DNA of 53,259 nt from Gammaproteobacteria bacterium (GCA_013373125.1 JABXIK010000045.1:1-53259), one strand, 5' to 3'; shown: positions 27,068 to 35,942, numbered from the stretch's first letter. Notes: generated from the letters alone by a model not told the origin. Numbers and translations: made by a program.

Positions 27068-27880
27068 TCAAGCTTGCTGCATGGTGATAGGGCGTTCAAT
27101 TTCCATGGCAATGGGCAAGTGATCGGACACAGAAATATCCAACACGCCCACTTGTTTGACCTTCACCGTGTCGCTGACCAATATATGATCCAAGCCCTTA
27201 ACCGGACGCCAGCTAGGAAAGGTTTGCAAGCCATCCACAACCGGCTGTAACGCCAAATCTTGCAGTGGACTGGTGTGCAGCAAATGCTCCGCATGGGTAT
27301 TCATATCACCCATGAGCACCACATGCTGATGTCGGCCAATTAATTCGCGAATACGCTTTAATTGGCGGTTCTGCCCACCCTTGCTTAACGCTAGATGCAT
27401 CACAATCACCATGAGGGCATCCTCACCCTCGCCAAAGGTCATCACGATGGCACCACGACCCGGTAACACCCCAGGTAACTTGTGATACGCCACACTGGCC
27501 GGCTCTTCTCGACACAGCACACCGTTACTGTGTTTAGCCACAGGGCCAAAATTACGATTGAGCTGTTGGAACCAATACGGGAAACCCGCTTTGCGCGCCA
27601 AGAATTCCACTTGATTGATAAAGCCAGAACGAAAGCTGCCGCCATCGGCTTCTTGAATGGCCACAAGATCAAACGCTGACATGGTTTGGGCGATGCGTAA
27701 AAGGGCCAACTTACGCTTTGAGACAGGCAACAGGTGCTGCCAACTTTTAGTGAGGTAGTGATGGTAGCCACCGGTTTCGATACCCACTTGGATATTGAAA
27801 CTCAGTAGCTTAAGACTGCCGGGGCTCGGTTGTTGAAAATCCGCTAACGATAAACGGTCAACTTGCACCCCAGACATCAT
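27068..27880 (-). CDS. Endonuclease/exonuclease/phosphatase (EEP) family hydrolase
   Basis: 270 residues. EEP fold markers: LSFNIQVGIETGG (start strand), VAIQEADGG (catalytic Glu), MGDMNTHAEH (catalytic Asp/Asn), LDHILVS (Asp-His) and SDHLPIAMEIE (terminal Asp-His). These metal-dependent enzymes cut phosphodiesters or phosphoesters of nucleic acids or lipids; substrate not determinable. Its ATG lies 3 nt after the dsbA stop, so it is translationally coupled to dsbA. The same pair occurs in Pseudomonas. Confidence 0.88.
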   Translation of the reverse strand: MMSGVQVDRLSLADFQQPSPGSLKLLSFNIQVGIETGGYHHYLTKSWQHLLPVSKRKLALLRIAQTMSAFDLVAIQEADGGSFRSGFINQVEFLARKAGFPYWFQQLNRNFGPVAKHSNGVLCREEPASVAYHKLPGVLPGRGAIVMTFGEGEDALMVIVMHLALSKGGQNRQLKRIRELIGRHQHVVLMGDMNTHAEHLLHTSPLQDLALQPVVDGLQTFPSWRPVKGLDHILVSDTVKVKQVGVLDISVSDHLPIAMEIERPITMQQA

Positions 27881-27883
27881 AGA

Positions 27884-28516
27884 TTAGCTCTTGCGCGCTT
27901 GGCGCTCTTTCTCGATTAGGAAATTAACCACATCGAAGACTTTCTCTTCACCGCCTGCTGAGCTGGCGTTAACCATGTATTTGCCGTTTACGATAACAGC
28001 AGGCACACCGCTGATGGCCCAAGTACGCACCATTTGATCCGCCATTTTCAATTGACGACGCACACCGAATGAGTCATCAAATTTATCAAAGTCTTCTTCG
28101 CTTACGCCGTATTTGGCTAAGAATTCTTTTTGATCGTCTTTATCCAAAAGCGGGTTACGCTTTTTATGGATTTCATCAAAGATGGCTTGATGTACTTTGT
28201 CGTTCACCTTAAGTGCGTGAGTTAAATAGAACAGACCCGCATGGATTTTCCACTGGCGGCTAAATTGGGCGGGCACTTGGTAGAAGTCCACATCCGCTTG
28301 TAGGAATTTTTTCCACGCCTGTACCGTCGGCTCAAAATGGTTACAGTGACCACAGCCATACCAAAACACTTCCACCACTTCGATCTTCTCTGGGTCACGA
28401 GCCATGGTGGTGTTTACCAACACTTTATAATGTTGCCCAGCAACGTATTGTTCTGCGTGTCCCCATGCCGCCGTCATCAACAGCAAGGCAGAAAGGGCAA
28501 GGTTGCGCAAAGTCAT
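27884..28516 (-). CDS. dsbA: Thiol:disulfide interchange protein DsbA
   Basis: 210 residues from ATG 28516, preferred because AAGGA lies 7 nt upstream and the signal peptide (MTLRNLALSALLLMTAAWGHA) follows directly. It oxidises cysteine pairs in the periplasm. The thioredoxin fold has active-site CGHC (Cys55, Cys58), a long helical insertion, and the cis-Pro loop SGVPAV near 165. It should be recharged by DsbB, which is not in this window. First gene of the pair dsbA-EEP, with dgcH following in the same direction. Confidence 0.96.
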   Translation of the reverse strand: MTLRNLALSALLLMTAAWGHAEQYVAGQHYKVLVNTTMARDPEKIEVVEVFWYGCGHCNHFEPTVQAWKKFLQADVDFYQVPAQFSRQWKIHAGLFYLTHALKVNDKVHQAIFDEIHKKRNPLLDKDDQKEFLAKYGVSEEDFDKFDDSFGVRRQLKMADQMVRTWAISGVPAVIVNGKYMVNASSAGGEEKVFDVVNFLIEKERQARKS

Positions 28517-28629
28517 AAACAAATCCTTGGTCATTATTAACGTTTATCAATTAGTGGCGCTTAGCCTAAAGGGAGAGGGGGTTTTGAACAAGACCTTCTC
28601 GCAAAGTTCCCAATTTCCATCACACAAAC

Positions 28630-28655
28630 AAAAAAGGTGGCCTAAGCCACCTTTT
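28630..28655 (-). terminator. Terminator of the cytochrome c4 gene
   Basis: A GGTGGC/GCCACC stem with a CTAA loop, ending in T5 on the minus strand, lies about 20 nt beyond the cytochrome c4 stop. Confidence 0.85.
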
Positions 28656-28673
28656 CATTGGAATCACTAAATT

Positions 28674-29273
28674 CTAGTGAAGACCTTGGATGTAAGCTGC
28701 AACGGCTGCAACTTCTTTGTTCGACATACGACCTGCGATGTCACGCATCACTTTGCTTGAATCGTTAGTACGCTTGTCTTCTTGGAATTGTACAAGCTGA
28801 GACTTGATGTAATCAGCGTGTTGACCGCCAAGAGCAGGGAAACCAGCAGCAGACATACCCGCACCGTTAGGACCGTGACACGCTAGACACGCAGGAACGC
28901 CAGTGGCGATGTTACCCGCACGGTAGATTTTCTCACCTAGGGCGACTTTGTCTTTATCGGCATAACCCACAGTACGCTTGTTACCTGCGAAGTAAGCCGC
29001 TAGATCAGCCATTTTAGCGTCATCTAGATTAGCTACTTGGCCTTTCATGATGGCGTTATCACGAGCGCCGCTTTTGAAATCTTTTAATTGCTTAAGGATG
29101 TATTTTTCACCTAAGCCTGCAATTTTAGGGAAAGAAGCCGCAGCACTGTTACCGTCTTGACCATGACACGCCGCACATTGAGTGGCTAGTTTTTTACCTG
29201 CTGCAGCATCGCCAGCTTGAGCACCTGCTACCAAACCCAAAGACAACATCAAGCTAATTGCCAAGTTTTTCAT
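28674..29273 (-). CDS. Dihaem cytochrome c4
   Basis: 199 residues with a signal peptide (MKNLAISLMLSLGLVAGAQA) and two similar class I cytochrome halves. Haem sites are CAACH (Cys33, Cys36, His37) and CLACH (about 132-136), with distal Met candidates in each half (IMKGQ, VMRDIAGRMS). Cytochrome c4 is a periplasmic carrier feeding terminal oxidases. It lies downstream of the small cytochrome gene (29307-29600) on the same strand, 33 nt away, so they are probably cotranscribed, as in Pseudomonas upstream of dsbA. Confidence 0.94.
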   Translation of the reverse strand: MKNLAISLMLSLGLVAGAQAGDAAAGKKLATQCAACHGQDGNSAAASFPKIAGLGEKYILKQLKDFKSGARDNAIMKGQVANLDDAKMADLAAYFAGNKRTVGYADKDKVALGEKIYRAGNIATGVPACLACHGPNGAGMSAAGFPALGGQHADYIKSQLVQFQEDKRTNDSSKVMRDIAGRMSNKEVAAVAAYIQGLH

Positions 29274-29306
29274 GAATCACTACCTTAAAATACGAATGAA
29301 ATTAGT

Positions 29307-29600
29307 TTATTTCGCTTTGCTCATGTATTTGATCAAAGCTTCAAATTGTTCAGCTGAGCAATCCATACATAAACCCTTAGGCGGCATCGCCCCCTTACCC
29401 TGGGTTACGCTTGTGACCAGCGTATTCATGCCTGTGGCCAATCTTGGCTGCCAGGCAGCGGCATCAAAGGCTTTCGGTGCTCCTGCCACACCTACAGCGT
29501 GGCAAGCCGCGCAAGCTTGGTTATACTTAGCCTCAACGTCAAACGCTTGGGCAGACCCTGTCATAATTAGGGCAGCGGCTAGTCCTAGTACCTTTTTCAT
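29307..29600 (-). CDS. Small monohaem cytochrome c (c5 family)
   Basis: 97 residues from ATG 29600, with GGAGAGAG upstream; the longer open frame lacks a sensible signal. Signal peptide MKKVLGLAAALIMTGSAQA, haem site CAACH (Cys30, Cys33, His34), then MPPKGLCMDCS with the distal Met and the non-haem CxxC of the c5 family. It is a paralogue of the cytochrome at 9239 without that protein's linker. The gene diverges from engB, with about 110 bp between starts. Confidence 0.9.
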   Translation of the reverse strand: MKKVLGLAAALIMTGSAQAFDVEAKYNQACAACHAVGVAGAPKAFDAAAWQPRLATGMNTLVTSVTQGKGAMPPKGLCMDCSAEQFEALIKYMSKAK

Positions 29601-29711
29601 GGCTCTCTCTCCGTGCCAATATTGATTTTGGCTTACAGGTCCACAGAAAATTTGTGGCATTATAACCAAAGTTAACCCACTTACAACTTGACCCATAGCA
29701 GTAAAGGCCCC

Positions 29712-30359
29712 ATGAACCCAGTTCAAATCAATTTTCAAAAGGCACATTTCCTCACCAGTGCCCCTAGTTTAAAGCAATGTCCGGAAGATAGTGGGGTTGA
29801 AGTGGCGTTCGCTGGCCGCTCAAATGCCGGTAAATCCAGCGCTCTTAATACTTTAGCCCAACAAAATAAATTGGCACGTACCAGTAAAACCCCAGGGCGT
29901 ACTCAGCTGATTAACTTTTTTGAAATTGAGCCGGGTATTCGCATCGTGGATTTACCCGGTTACGGCTTTGCCAAGGTGCCGGATCGCATGAAACGCGAGT
30001 GGCAAAAGAACATGTCCGAATACCTTGAAGCCCGCCAAAGCCTAGCAGCTCTCGTGTTGGTCATGGACATTCGTCACCCTTTAACCGAATTCGACCTGAT
30101 GATGTGTGACTGGGCCAATGAAGCGCAAATGCCCATCCACATCCTGCTCACCAAGGCCGATAAACTGAAAAAAGGCCCTGCACAAAACACCAAGCTGCAA
30201 GTGAAAAAAGCCTTATCCCACATGGATGAGTTACTCACGGTGCAGGTGTTTTCGTCTTTGAAAAAAGAAGGCACGGATGTTTTGCGCAATCAAATCAGCG
30301 CATTCTTAAATGCGGGCCCACAGGACATGGACCCAAAATTAGAAGATGGTGAAGCTTAA
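29712..30359 (+). CDS. engB: Ribosome biogenesis GTPase EngB (YihA/YsxC)
   Basis: 215 residues from ATG 29712 with AAAGG just upstream. A TrmE-Era-EngA-like GTPase needed for 50S assembly. G1 GRSNAGKSS (35-43), G2 Thr in [10 protein letters not shown]3 DLPGYGFA, G4 TKAD and G5 FSSLKKEG are all present. Its stop is immediately followed by the stop of the opposing gene at 30360, leaving no spacer. The chromosomal position next to polA is conserved in E. coli and Pseudomonas. Confidence 0.96.
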   Translation: MNPVQINFQKAHFLTSAPSLKQCPEDSGVEVAFAGRSNAGKSSALNTLAQQNKLARTSKTPGRTQLINFFEIEPGIRIVDLPGYGFAKVPDRMKREWQKNMSEYLEARQSLAALVLVMDIRHPLTEFDLMMCDWANEAQMPIHILLTKADKLKKGPAQNTKLQVKKALSHMDELLTVQVFSSLKKEGTDVLRNQISAFLNAGPQDMDPKLEDGEA

Positions 30360-31343
30360 TTAAAACGCCGCACTGAATTGGGCACCCAAGGTCACCTGAG
30401 TGCCCCCAGTGTATTCTAAGCGACGACGCTGGCCATCCATTACAAAGGTTTGCGATGGCTGCTGTGTGATGGCCACATCCACAAAAGGTCGTAACTGCAT
30501 TTGCGACATCACATCCCAAAGATATTCCAACTTAAAGCTTACGCGAGACTGTTCGCTGTAAGCCACCTTACGTTGTACCTGAGGGGAATACGCTGAATAT
30601 TCCAACATATAATCCATGGATAAAGTGCCCACCATTTGATGATGCATAGCTAAGGGAAAGGTGGTTCCCATGCTGGCGCCCATAGAAATGGGGGACGATA
30701 CTTTTTTGCCGTCCACTTCCTCAGACATGGCAGCAGAAGCGTATGCACGCCCCATCCAACGGGTGTCCATCTCGGTTAACCAGTTAGCCGCCACACCCGC
30801 CTTATAAGCTAGCAAGCCTTGTGCAGCACCGCCTGACTGACCGTCTGCTGCCGCCACACGGTTTTTACAAACACTGGAATCTGCGCTGCACACTGGCAAC
30901 TGTAACTGGTTTTCAAAAATGGCGATCTCACTGATACGCATATTGGCAAGCAAACTAATATCAGTACCGCCTTCGTTTACCCAGTTGCCTTCAATGCCAT
31001 CTCCGGCATCGCCATCCACTCCGCCATTGGATTTCTGATACTCATAGCCATATTTAAAACCCACATTTAGATCTGAACTGATACCCATTAAATACGTAAT
31101 ATCAGTCTTAACGCTGTAACCCTTGGTTCGGGCAGAAGTAATACCACGATCTAAATCATCAATGGCCGCCACGGTGGCATCTTCAATGTAATTACCGCCG
31201 GCATAACGATCGGATAGGGCAAGCTCGGTGCTCACTTGTTGCTGCCCAGCAGGCAACATATCACCCAGATAATTCAATGGCTGAGCAAAGACAGGGGATG
31301 CAATGACAAAAGCGATTAACGCGGATAAACGATGGCGAAACAT
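30360..31343 (-). CDS. Putative outer-membrane/secreted beta-barrel protein
   Basis: 327 residues with a clear signal peptide (MFRHRLSALIAFVIASPVFA, then QPLNYLGDML). The rest alternates polar and hydrophobic residues with aromatic girdles (YSVKTDITYLMGISSDLNVG, FKYGYEYQKS, FKLEYLWDVMS) and ends VTLGAQFSAAF, a typical barrel end with terminal Phe. One Cys pair (VCSADSSVCKN) may cap a loop. It looks like a 12-strand porin-like barrel but I recognise no named family. A 16-nt palindrome lies about 100 nt upstream of its start. Confidence 0.65.
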   Translation of the reverse strand: MFRHRLSALIAFVIASPVFAQPLNYLGDMLPAGQQQVSTELALSDRYAGGNYIEDATVAAIDDLDRGITSARTKGYSVKTDITYLMGISSDLNVGFKYGYEYQKSNGGVDGDAGDGIEGNWVNEGGTDISLLANMRISEIAIFENQLQLPVCSADSSVCKNRVAAADGQSGGAAQGLLAYKAGVAANWLTEMDTRWMGRAYASAAMSEEVDGKKVSSPISMGASMGTTFPLAMHHQMVGTLSMDYMLEYSAYSPQVQRKVAYSEQSRVSFKLEYLWDVMSQMQLRPFVDVAITQQPSQTFVMDGQRRRLEYTGGTQVTLGAQFSAAF

Positions 31344-31439
31344 GGCGAGCTCGGATAGTTATTATTTTAATTGGCTAGGGGGCGAAGCCTGAGGTTTGAC
31401 GGGGGATTTGTCAATATTGGGCACTGGCACCTATGTACA

Positions 31440-31455
31440 AGTTTACCTGTAAACT
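31440..31455. promoter_or_regulatory. Perfect 7-bp palindrome, candidate operator
   Basis: AGTTTAC-CT-GTAAACT, about 100 nt upstream of the barrel protein on the minus strand. The symmetry suits a dimeric regulator, but no known consensus fits. Low confidence. Confidence 0.35.
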
Positions 31456-31607
31456 ACGCCTTTTTTCTGAGCTTTCACCGACACTGACAGGTCAAATTGA
31501 CCACATGAGTGCCTGCTAACCCCCCAGCAGATACCACAACCGCCTCTGTGGATAAGTTTTTTGTAACCAAGCTGGCAAACTGATTCAGCTAATCTACTCT
31601 GAATAAT

Positions 31608-31634
31608 GAACTTACTAAGTTTTGTTGTGTCTTA
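31608..31634 (+). promoter_or_regulatory. AlgU/RpoE-type promoter of the sRNA
   Basis: GAACTT (31608-31613), 16 nt, then TCTTA (31630-31634). This fits the extracytoplasmic stress sigma pattern GAACTT-N16/17-TCnnA. A start near 31640-31642 would put transcription just ahead of the sRNA hairpins. ErsA in Pseudomonas is also driven by this sigma factor; that is from the literature, not from this sequence. Confidence 0.65.
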
Positions 31635-31640
31635 GTTTCA

Positions 31641-31750
31641 AGTTCTCCGATGTGTATTGCGAAAGCTTTACCACCTTCGGTATCTCCCCAAGAATCCGAA
31701 GGTACTTCCAGCCTGATCGTTCTCCCCCAATGGCGATCAGGCTTTTTTTT
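31641..31750 (+). ncRNA. ErsA/Spot 42-position small regulatory RNA
   Basis: About 110 nt between the engB/barrel pair and polA, the place of Spot 42 in E. coli and ErsA in Pseudomonas. Two hairpins are plain: ACCTTCGG (31673-31680) with CCGAAGGT (31696-31703), whose 15-nt loop exposes CUCCCC; and the terminator GCCTGATCG (31711-31719) with CGATCAGGC (31734-31742), whose loop also carries CUCCCCC, then eight T. C-rich loops are typical for Hfq-dependent pairing with ribosome binding sites. An AlgU-like promoter ends 6 nt before the proposed start. There is no open frame. The name rests on position and architecture rather than sequence alignment. Confidence 0.78.
31711..31750 (+). terminator. 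Intrinsic terminator of the sRNA
   Basis: A 9-bp GC-containing stem (GCCTGATCG/CGATCAGGC) with a 14-nt C-rich loop and eight T. It ends the sRNA and insulates the following gene. Confidence 0.92.
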
Positions 31751-31863
31751 ATTCTCGGTACTAGAAAGCAGATGACGCTCTAAAGCATCCGCAACAATTT
31801 GTTCCTAGCTAGTAAATTCTAGTACGCTGATTTTTCTCAATGATTTTTAGGACTTGATAATCT

Positions 31864-32712
31864 ATGAGTGATCATCAAAAAAAAGAAGTTAATAGCTTTT
31901 TAGATATTCCTATTAACTCTTATGTGAAGGTTCATATTAAAGATATTCAAGTTTATGACTTGGGGTATATCAAAAAACTATACGCAACTGATGATAAATA
32001 TGCTGTCTGGCAAGATGACCAAGAAAATATCTGGTATGAATCAAGTGATAGGGAAATCATAAAGCAAGAAGACTTCCATAAATTCTGGAATCGATATCAA
32101 CTTATTCGTTCACGCTCTCAAAAGAATTTAGATGACGAATCGAAAAAAGCATATCTAGGTATGCTAGCTTCTTCAATCGCGAGCGCATTAGAAGGACAGT
32201 TTATGGCAGCCGCCGAATCATTAGACGCAGCAATTGCTTTTGTAACAACTGCAAATGAACGCATTTCAAGAAGACGTTTTACTATCGGTGCAATACTAGC
32301 TTTTTTCTTATCAATTATTTTTTCATTTTTTTTAAAAGCAGAACCCTCTGAATCAAACTTACTATTAATCATCCTTCAGTACTCAATGATCGGAGGAGCC
32401 ATTGGTGCCTTATTGTCTGCATTAGCAGGTAGAAGAGAAATTCTTGGATTTGACCCAAATGCTAACTGCTTTGAGGGCATCTCAAATGGAGCAATTCGAG
32501 TATTCTATGGAATAGTATCTGCGTTTGTTGCAGTACTGATTATAAAATCAGAAATAATTACTACACCATTAATAACGCCTAAAAATGAGCACTTAGCTCT
32601 AATCGTTATTGCTATTGCCGGAGGCTTTGCAGAACGATGGGCAGCCGATTTAATACATCGATTTACATCTGAAGTTGATATAAATAATCAAAAATTGCCA
32701 TCAGAGAAATAA
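31864..32712 (+). CDS. Orphan AT-rich membrane protein, no recognised family
   Basis: 282 residues. The N-terminal half is soluble (about 1-135) with a small beta-like start (INSYVKVHIKDIQVYDLGYI) and a helical stretch with Ala-rich face (SSIASALEGQFMAAAESLDA). Four hydrophobic helices follow, about 140-157, 168-190, 215-230 and 243-258, the last ending in AIAGGFAERWAADLI. A Gly-rich short loop (GGAIGALLSALAG) sits between. AT-rich codons set it apart from polA and engB, and related bacteria have no gene here, so it may be acquired. It could be a sensor or effector module, but I see no catalytic motif. Confidence 0.65.
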   Translation: MSDHQKKEVNSFLDIPINSYVKVHIKDIQVYDLGYIKKLYATDDKYAVWQDDQENIWYESSDREIIKQEDFHKFWNRYQLIRSRSQKNLDDESKKAYLGMLASSIASALEGQFMAAAESLDAAIAFVTTANERISRRRFTIGAILAFFLSIIFSFFLKAEPSESNLLLIILQYSMIGGAIGALLSALAGRREILGFDPNANCFEGISNGAIRVFYGIVSAFVAVLIIKSEIITTPLITPKNEHLALIVIAIAGGFAERWAADLIHRFTSEVDINNQKLPSEK

Positions 32713-32739
32713 AATGAATTATTAAAATAAACACCTATA

Positions 32740-32857
32740 GAAGCGTCACGAGCGCAAACTAGGCGAGGCAAAATTCGCTGAAAACGCGCAGTTTATACAG
32801 AATAAATGAGCAGTTTGAAGCGAATTTTAACAAAGCATAGTTAAGCGCAGTAGCTTC
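32740..32857. repeat. Dispersed long-hairpin element, copy A
   Basis: A 118-nt imperfect palindrome between the stop of the orphan membrane gene and the stop of polA. Outer arms GAAGC/GCTTC; inner arms AATTCGCT/AGCGAATT; apex GTTTATACAGAATAAAT. It keeps the shared blocks GGCGAGGCAAAA and TTTTAACAAAGC seen in the other copies. Confidence 0.85.
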
Positions 32858-32864
32858 CTACCAA

Positions 32865-35570
32865 TTAGTGGGCTTCATCCCAATTGGAGCCAGTCCCTAC
32901 ATCTACGACAAGCGGCACATCCAACTGCGCGGCCGATTCCATAATCTGTTTAATCTTGGCTTTGCATTCATCCAAACGATCTTGTGGCACTTCGAAGATC
33001 AATTCATCGTGCACCTGCATGATCATTTTCACGTCGGTTTCTTGCGAAACCCAATCAAACATTTTCACCATGGCGCGTTTGATGATGTCGGCGGCGGTGC
33101 CTTGCATGGGTGCATTGATGGCGGTGCGCTCAGCCGCTTGGCGACGCATACCATTACTGGAATTGATTTCTGGCAAATGCAGGCGACGACCAAATAGGGT
33201 TTCCACATAACCTTGCTTAGCGGCGATGTCGCGGGTGCGCTCCATGTAATCGCGCACACCTGGGTAACGCTCAAAATAAATGTCGATGTATTCTTGGGCT
33301 TCTTTACGTCCCACATCAATCTGGCGAGCCAGACCAAATGCGCTCATGCCATAGATCAAACCGAAGTTCACCGCTTTGGCGTGACGACGCTGTTCACTGG
33401 TCACATCCGCTTCATCCACACCCATGATTTCCGCTGCGGTGGCCCTGTGGATATCTTTGCCCTGTGCGAAGGCATCCAGCAATCCTTTATCCCCAGATAG
33501 GTGAGCCATGATGCGCAATTCGATCTGACTGTAGTCCGCTGCCACCATGACAGAACCGGCTGGCGCTTCGAATGCTTGGCGGATTTTACGCCCTTGTTCG
33601 TTACGAATTGGGATGTTTTGTAAGTTAGGGTCAGTGGAGGATAAACGCCCTGTGGCGGTCACCGCTTGTTGATATGAGGTGTGCACTCGACCGGTTTGCG
33701 GTTGAATCATCAACGGCAGTTTATCGGTGTAAGTGTTCTTTAATTTTGCCAAACCACGGTGCTCCAAAATCACTTTTGGCAGCTCATAGGTATGGCTTAA
33801 TTCTACTAGCACTTCTTCGGCGGTGGATGGCTGACCTTTTGGGGTTTTCTTGATGATCGGCAGCTCTAATTTCTCAAAGAAGATAGTTTGCAGCTGTTTC
33901 GGGGAGTTCAAATTGAACTCTTCACCGGCCAGATCAAAAGCTTGTTTTTCCAGTTCGGCAAGACGGGTTTTAATCTCTTCGCTTTGCTGGTGCAACTTGG
34001 TGGCATTCACATACGCCCCTTGCTGCTCTATGTAAGTAAGCACTTGCACAAGCGGAAGCTCAATATCATTGTACAAAGATAGTAATGACTCACTTTGAGA
34101 TAGCTTTTGATTTAACACCTGATGCAAGCGCAACGTGATGTCGGCATCTTCGGCTGCGTATTCGGCGGCTTGCTCCACTTCGATCTGATTAAAGGTGAGC
34201 TGCTTGGCCCCTTTACCGGCTAAGGTCTCAAACGAAATGCAGTCGTGATCCAAATGCTCTTTGGCGAGATCATCCATATTGTGTTTGCTGGCAGTGCTGT
34301 TGAGCACGTAACTTTCCAACATGGTGTCGTGGGCAATGCCTTTTAGTTGGATGCCATGATTGGCCAAAACGTGGGCGTCGTATTTTAGGTTTTGGCCTAC
34401 TTTCAATACTTTCGGATCTTCCAATAATGGCTTTAATTGCTCTAGGGCCCAAGTGCGATCCAACTGTTGCGGCGCGTCCAGATAGTCATGAGCCAAGGGC
34501 AGATAAACCGCTTGGTTGACGTCTGTGGCAAAACTCAAACCCACGATTTGTGCCTGCATGTAATTCAGGCTGGTGGTCTCGGTATCGAAGGCAAAGTACG
34601 GCTGGGCTTTTAGGGTTTCGATGTACTGGGTCAGTTCGTCTTCTGTGGATAAAATGGTGTATAAACTTCTATCCACAGCTGCTTTTTCTGCTTTTACTGG
34701 TTCAGGAGCATCTGTGGATAACTCTTTTGACCAGGTCTTAAATTCGTACTCGGTGAAGTAATTCAGCAACAAACCTTTATCGGCTGGTTGTACCTGAATA
34801 TCTTCTAAACCTAATTCTAAATCCACATCGCATTTGATGGTGGCCAACTCATAAGAAAGGGGCAGTTGATCCAAAGCAGCGCGCAGATTCTCACCCACTT
34901 TGCCTTTTACTTGATCGGCGTTTTCCATCACTCCTTTTAACGTACCGTAGGCATCGAGCCATTTCACCGCCGTTTTAGGGCCACACTTTTCCACACCTGG
35001 GATGTTGTCCACCTTGTCGCCCATTAACGCGAGATAATCGATGATCTGGTCTGGACGTACGCCGAATTTCTCTGACACACCCGGAACATCCATGAAGGTG
35101 TCTGTCATGGTGTTCATCAAGGTCACGTGTTCCGTTACCAACTGGGCCATGTCTTTATCCCCAGTGGAGATAATGGTTTCTATGCCCTTCTCGGAGGCTT
35201 CACGGGCGAGGGTGCCGATGACGTCATCCGCCTCTACGCCTTCGATCACGAGCAAAGGTAAGCCCATGGCTTTGATGATGTCGTGGATCGGTTGAATCTG
35301 TACGCGTAGGTCATCCGGCATGGGCGGGCGATGGGCTTTATATTCTGGGTATAAATCGTTACGGAAGGTTTTGCCTTTGGCATCGAATACCACCACGATT
35401 TTGGAGTCGGTGTAATCTTTTTGCAGTTTACGGATCATGCTGATCACGCCGCGGATGGCGTTGGTAGGAAATCCGCTGGAAGTATTCATTTCACGAATGG
35501 CATGGAAGGCACGGAACAAATAGGAAGAGCCGTCAACCAATATGACCTTTTGTGTATTAGATGCTGTCAT
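32865..35570 (-). CDS. polA: DNA polymerase I
   Basis: 901 residues, a complete three-domain PolA. The 5'-nuclease spans about 1-290 (DGSSYLFRAFHA, GVEADDVIGTLA, STGDKDMAQLV); the 3'-5' exonuclease-like domain spans about 310-510 with FAFDTETTSLNY retained; the polymerase covers the rest with motif A (AADYSQIELRIMAHLS), motif B (RRHAKAVNFGLIYGMS) and motif C (QVHDELIFEV). It fills gaps and removes RNA primers. It is convergent with the orphan membrane gene, with hairpin element copy A between the two stops, and divergent from the DUF2782 gene. Confidence 0.98.
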   Translation of the reverse strand: MTASNTQKVILVDGSSYLFRAFHAIREMNTSSGFPTNAIRGVISMIRKLQKDYTDSKIVVVFDAKGKTFRNDLYPEYKAHRPPMPDDLRVQIQPIHDIIKAMGLPLLVIEGVEADDVIGTLAREASEKGIETIISTGDKDMAQLVTEHVTLMNTMTDTFMDVPGVSEKFGVRPDQIIDYLALMGDKVDNIPGVEKCGPKTAVKWLDAYGTLKGVMENADQVKGKVGENLRAALDQLPLSYELATIKCDVDLELGLEDIQVQPADKGLLLNYFTEYEFKTWSKELSTDAPEPVKAEKAAVDRSLYTILSTEDELTQYIETLKAQPYFAFDTETTSLNYMQAQIVGLSFATDVNQAVYLPLAHDYLDAPQQLDRTWALEQLKPLLEDPKVLKVGQNLKYDAHVLANHGIQLKGIAHDTMLESYVLNSTASKHNMDDLAKEHLDHDCISFETLAGKGAKQLTFNQIEVEQAAEYAAEDADITLRLHQVLNQKLSQSESLLSLYNDIELPLVQVLTYIEQQGAYVNATKLHQQSEEIKTRLAELEKQAFDLAGEEFNLNSPKQLQTIFFEKLELPIIKKTPKGQPSTAEEVLVELSHTYELPKVILEHRGLAKLKNTYTDKLPLMIQPQTGRVHTSYQQAVTATGRLSSTDPNLQNIPIRNEQGRKIRQAFEAPAGSVMVAADYSQIELRIMAHLSGDKGLLDAFAQGKDIHRATAAEIMGVDEADVTSEQRRHAKAVNFGLIYGMSAFGLARQIDVGRKEAQEYIDIYFERYPGVRDYMERTRDIAAKQGYVETLFGRRLHLPEINSSNGMRRQAAERTAINAPMQGTAADIIKRAMVKMFDWVSQETDVKMIMQVHDELIFEVPQDRLDECKAKIKQIMESAAQLDVPLVVDVGTGSNWDEAH

Positions 35571-35636
35571 GGGTCTATTCTTTTATTAGGCGGTGGCCGT
35601 ACAATGGCCATATATTCAATTGCGAACGAGTTTACC

Positions 35637-35912
35637 ATGAAATCATTCCACGCTTGGCTTTTAATGGCCGCCATCTTCTCCAGTGCCAGCACTTGGGCCG
35701 CCGATCCGGTTGAACCTTCTATCGTGATTCGTCACAGCGAAGACAAGACCTATTACGAGTATTCTATTAACGGCGAAGTGCGGGAAATTAAAGTGGTGCC
35801 GAAAGTCGGGCCGGTTTATTACTTGGTACCTGTGGGTGAAGACAACGAAGAATTTAAGCGTCAAACTCAATCCAACTTAGTGGTACCTAAGTGGGTTATT
35901 TTCCGCTGGTAA
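35637..35912 (+). CDS. DUF2782 small secreted protein
   Basis: 91 residues from ATG 35637 with a signal peptide (MKSFHAWLLMAAIFSSASTWA) and a small beta-rich mature domain (EDKTYYEYSINGEVREIKVV, then KVGPVYYLVPVG). This is the DUF2782 pattern. The gene lies between polA and thrB, as in Pseudomonas. The function is unknown. The ATG is preceded by GAACGAG at a good distance. It probably forms an operon with thrB, 30 nt downstream. Confidence 0.85.
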   Translation: MKSFHAWLLMAAIFSSASTWAADPVEPSIVIRHSEDKTYYEYSINGEVREIKVVPKVGPVYYLVPVGEDNEEFKRQTQSNLVVPKWVIFRW

Positions 35913-35942
35913 TGCAATTTCCATTTTAAATGAAGTGACAAC

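Noticed and set aside
29601..29747. Long N-terminal extension of the small cytochrome overlapping engB
   Set aside because: ATG 29600 is preceded by a good ribosome site and begins a standard signal peptide.
31547..31555. DnaA box (TGTGGATAA) near the sRNA, as a replication origin
   Set aside because: A single box without a cluster, AT-rich unwinding region or dnaA/dnaN genes.
32868..35295. Several plus-strand open frames of 60-110 codons inside polA
   Set aside because: They are antisense shadows of a well conserved gene, with no ribosome site or recognisable domain.
35421..35636. Long N-terminal extension of the DUF2782 protein overlapping polA
   Set aside because: It lacks family similarity and would put the signal peptide inside the protein; ATG 35637 gives a proper signal peptide.
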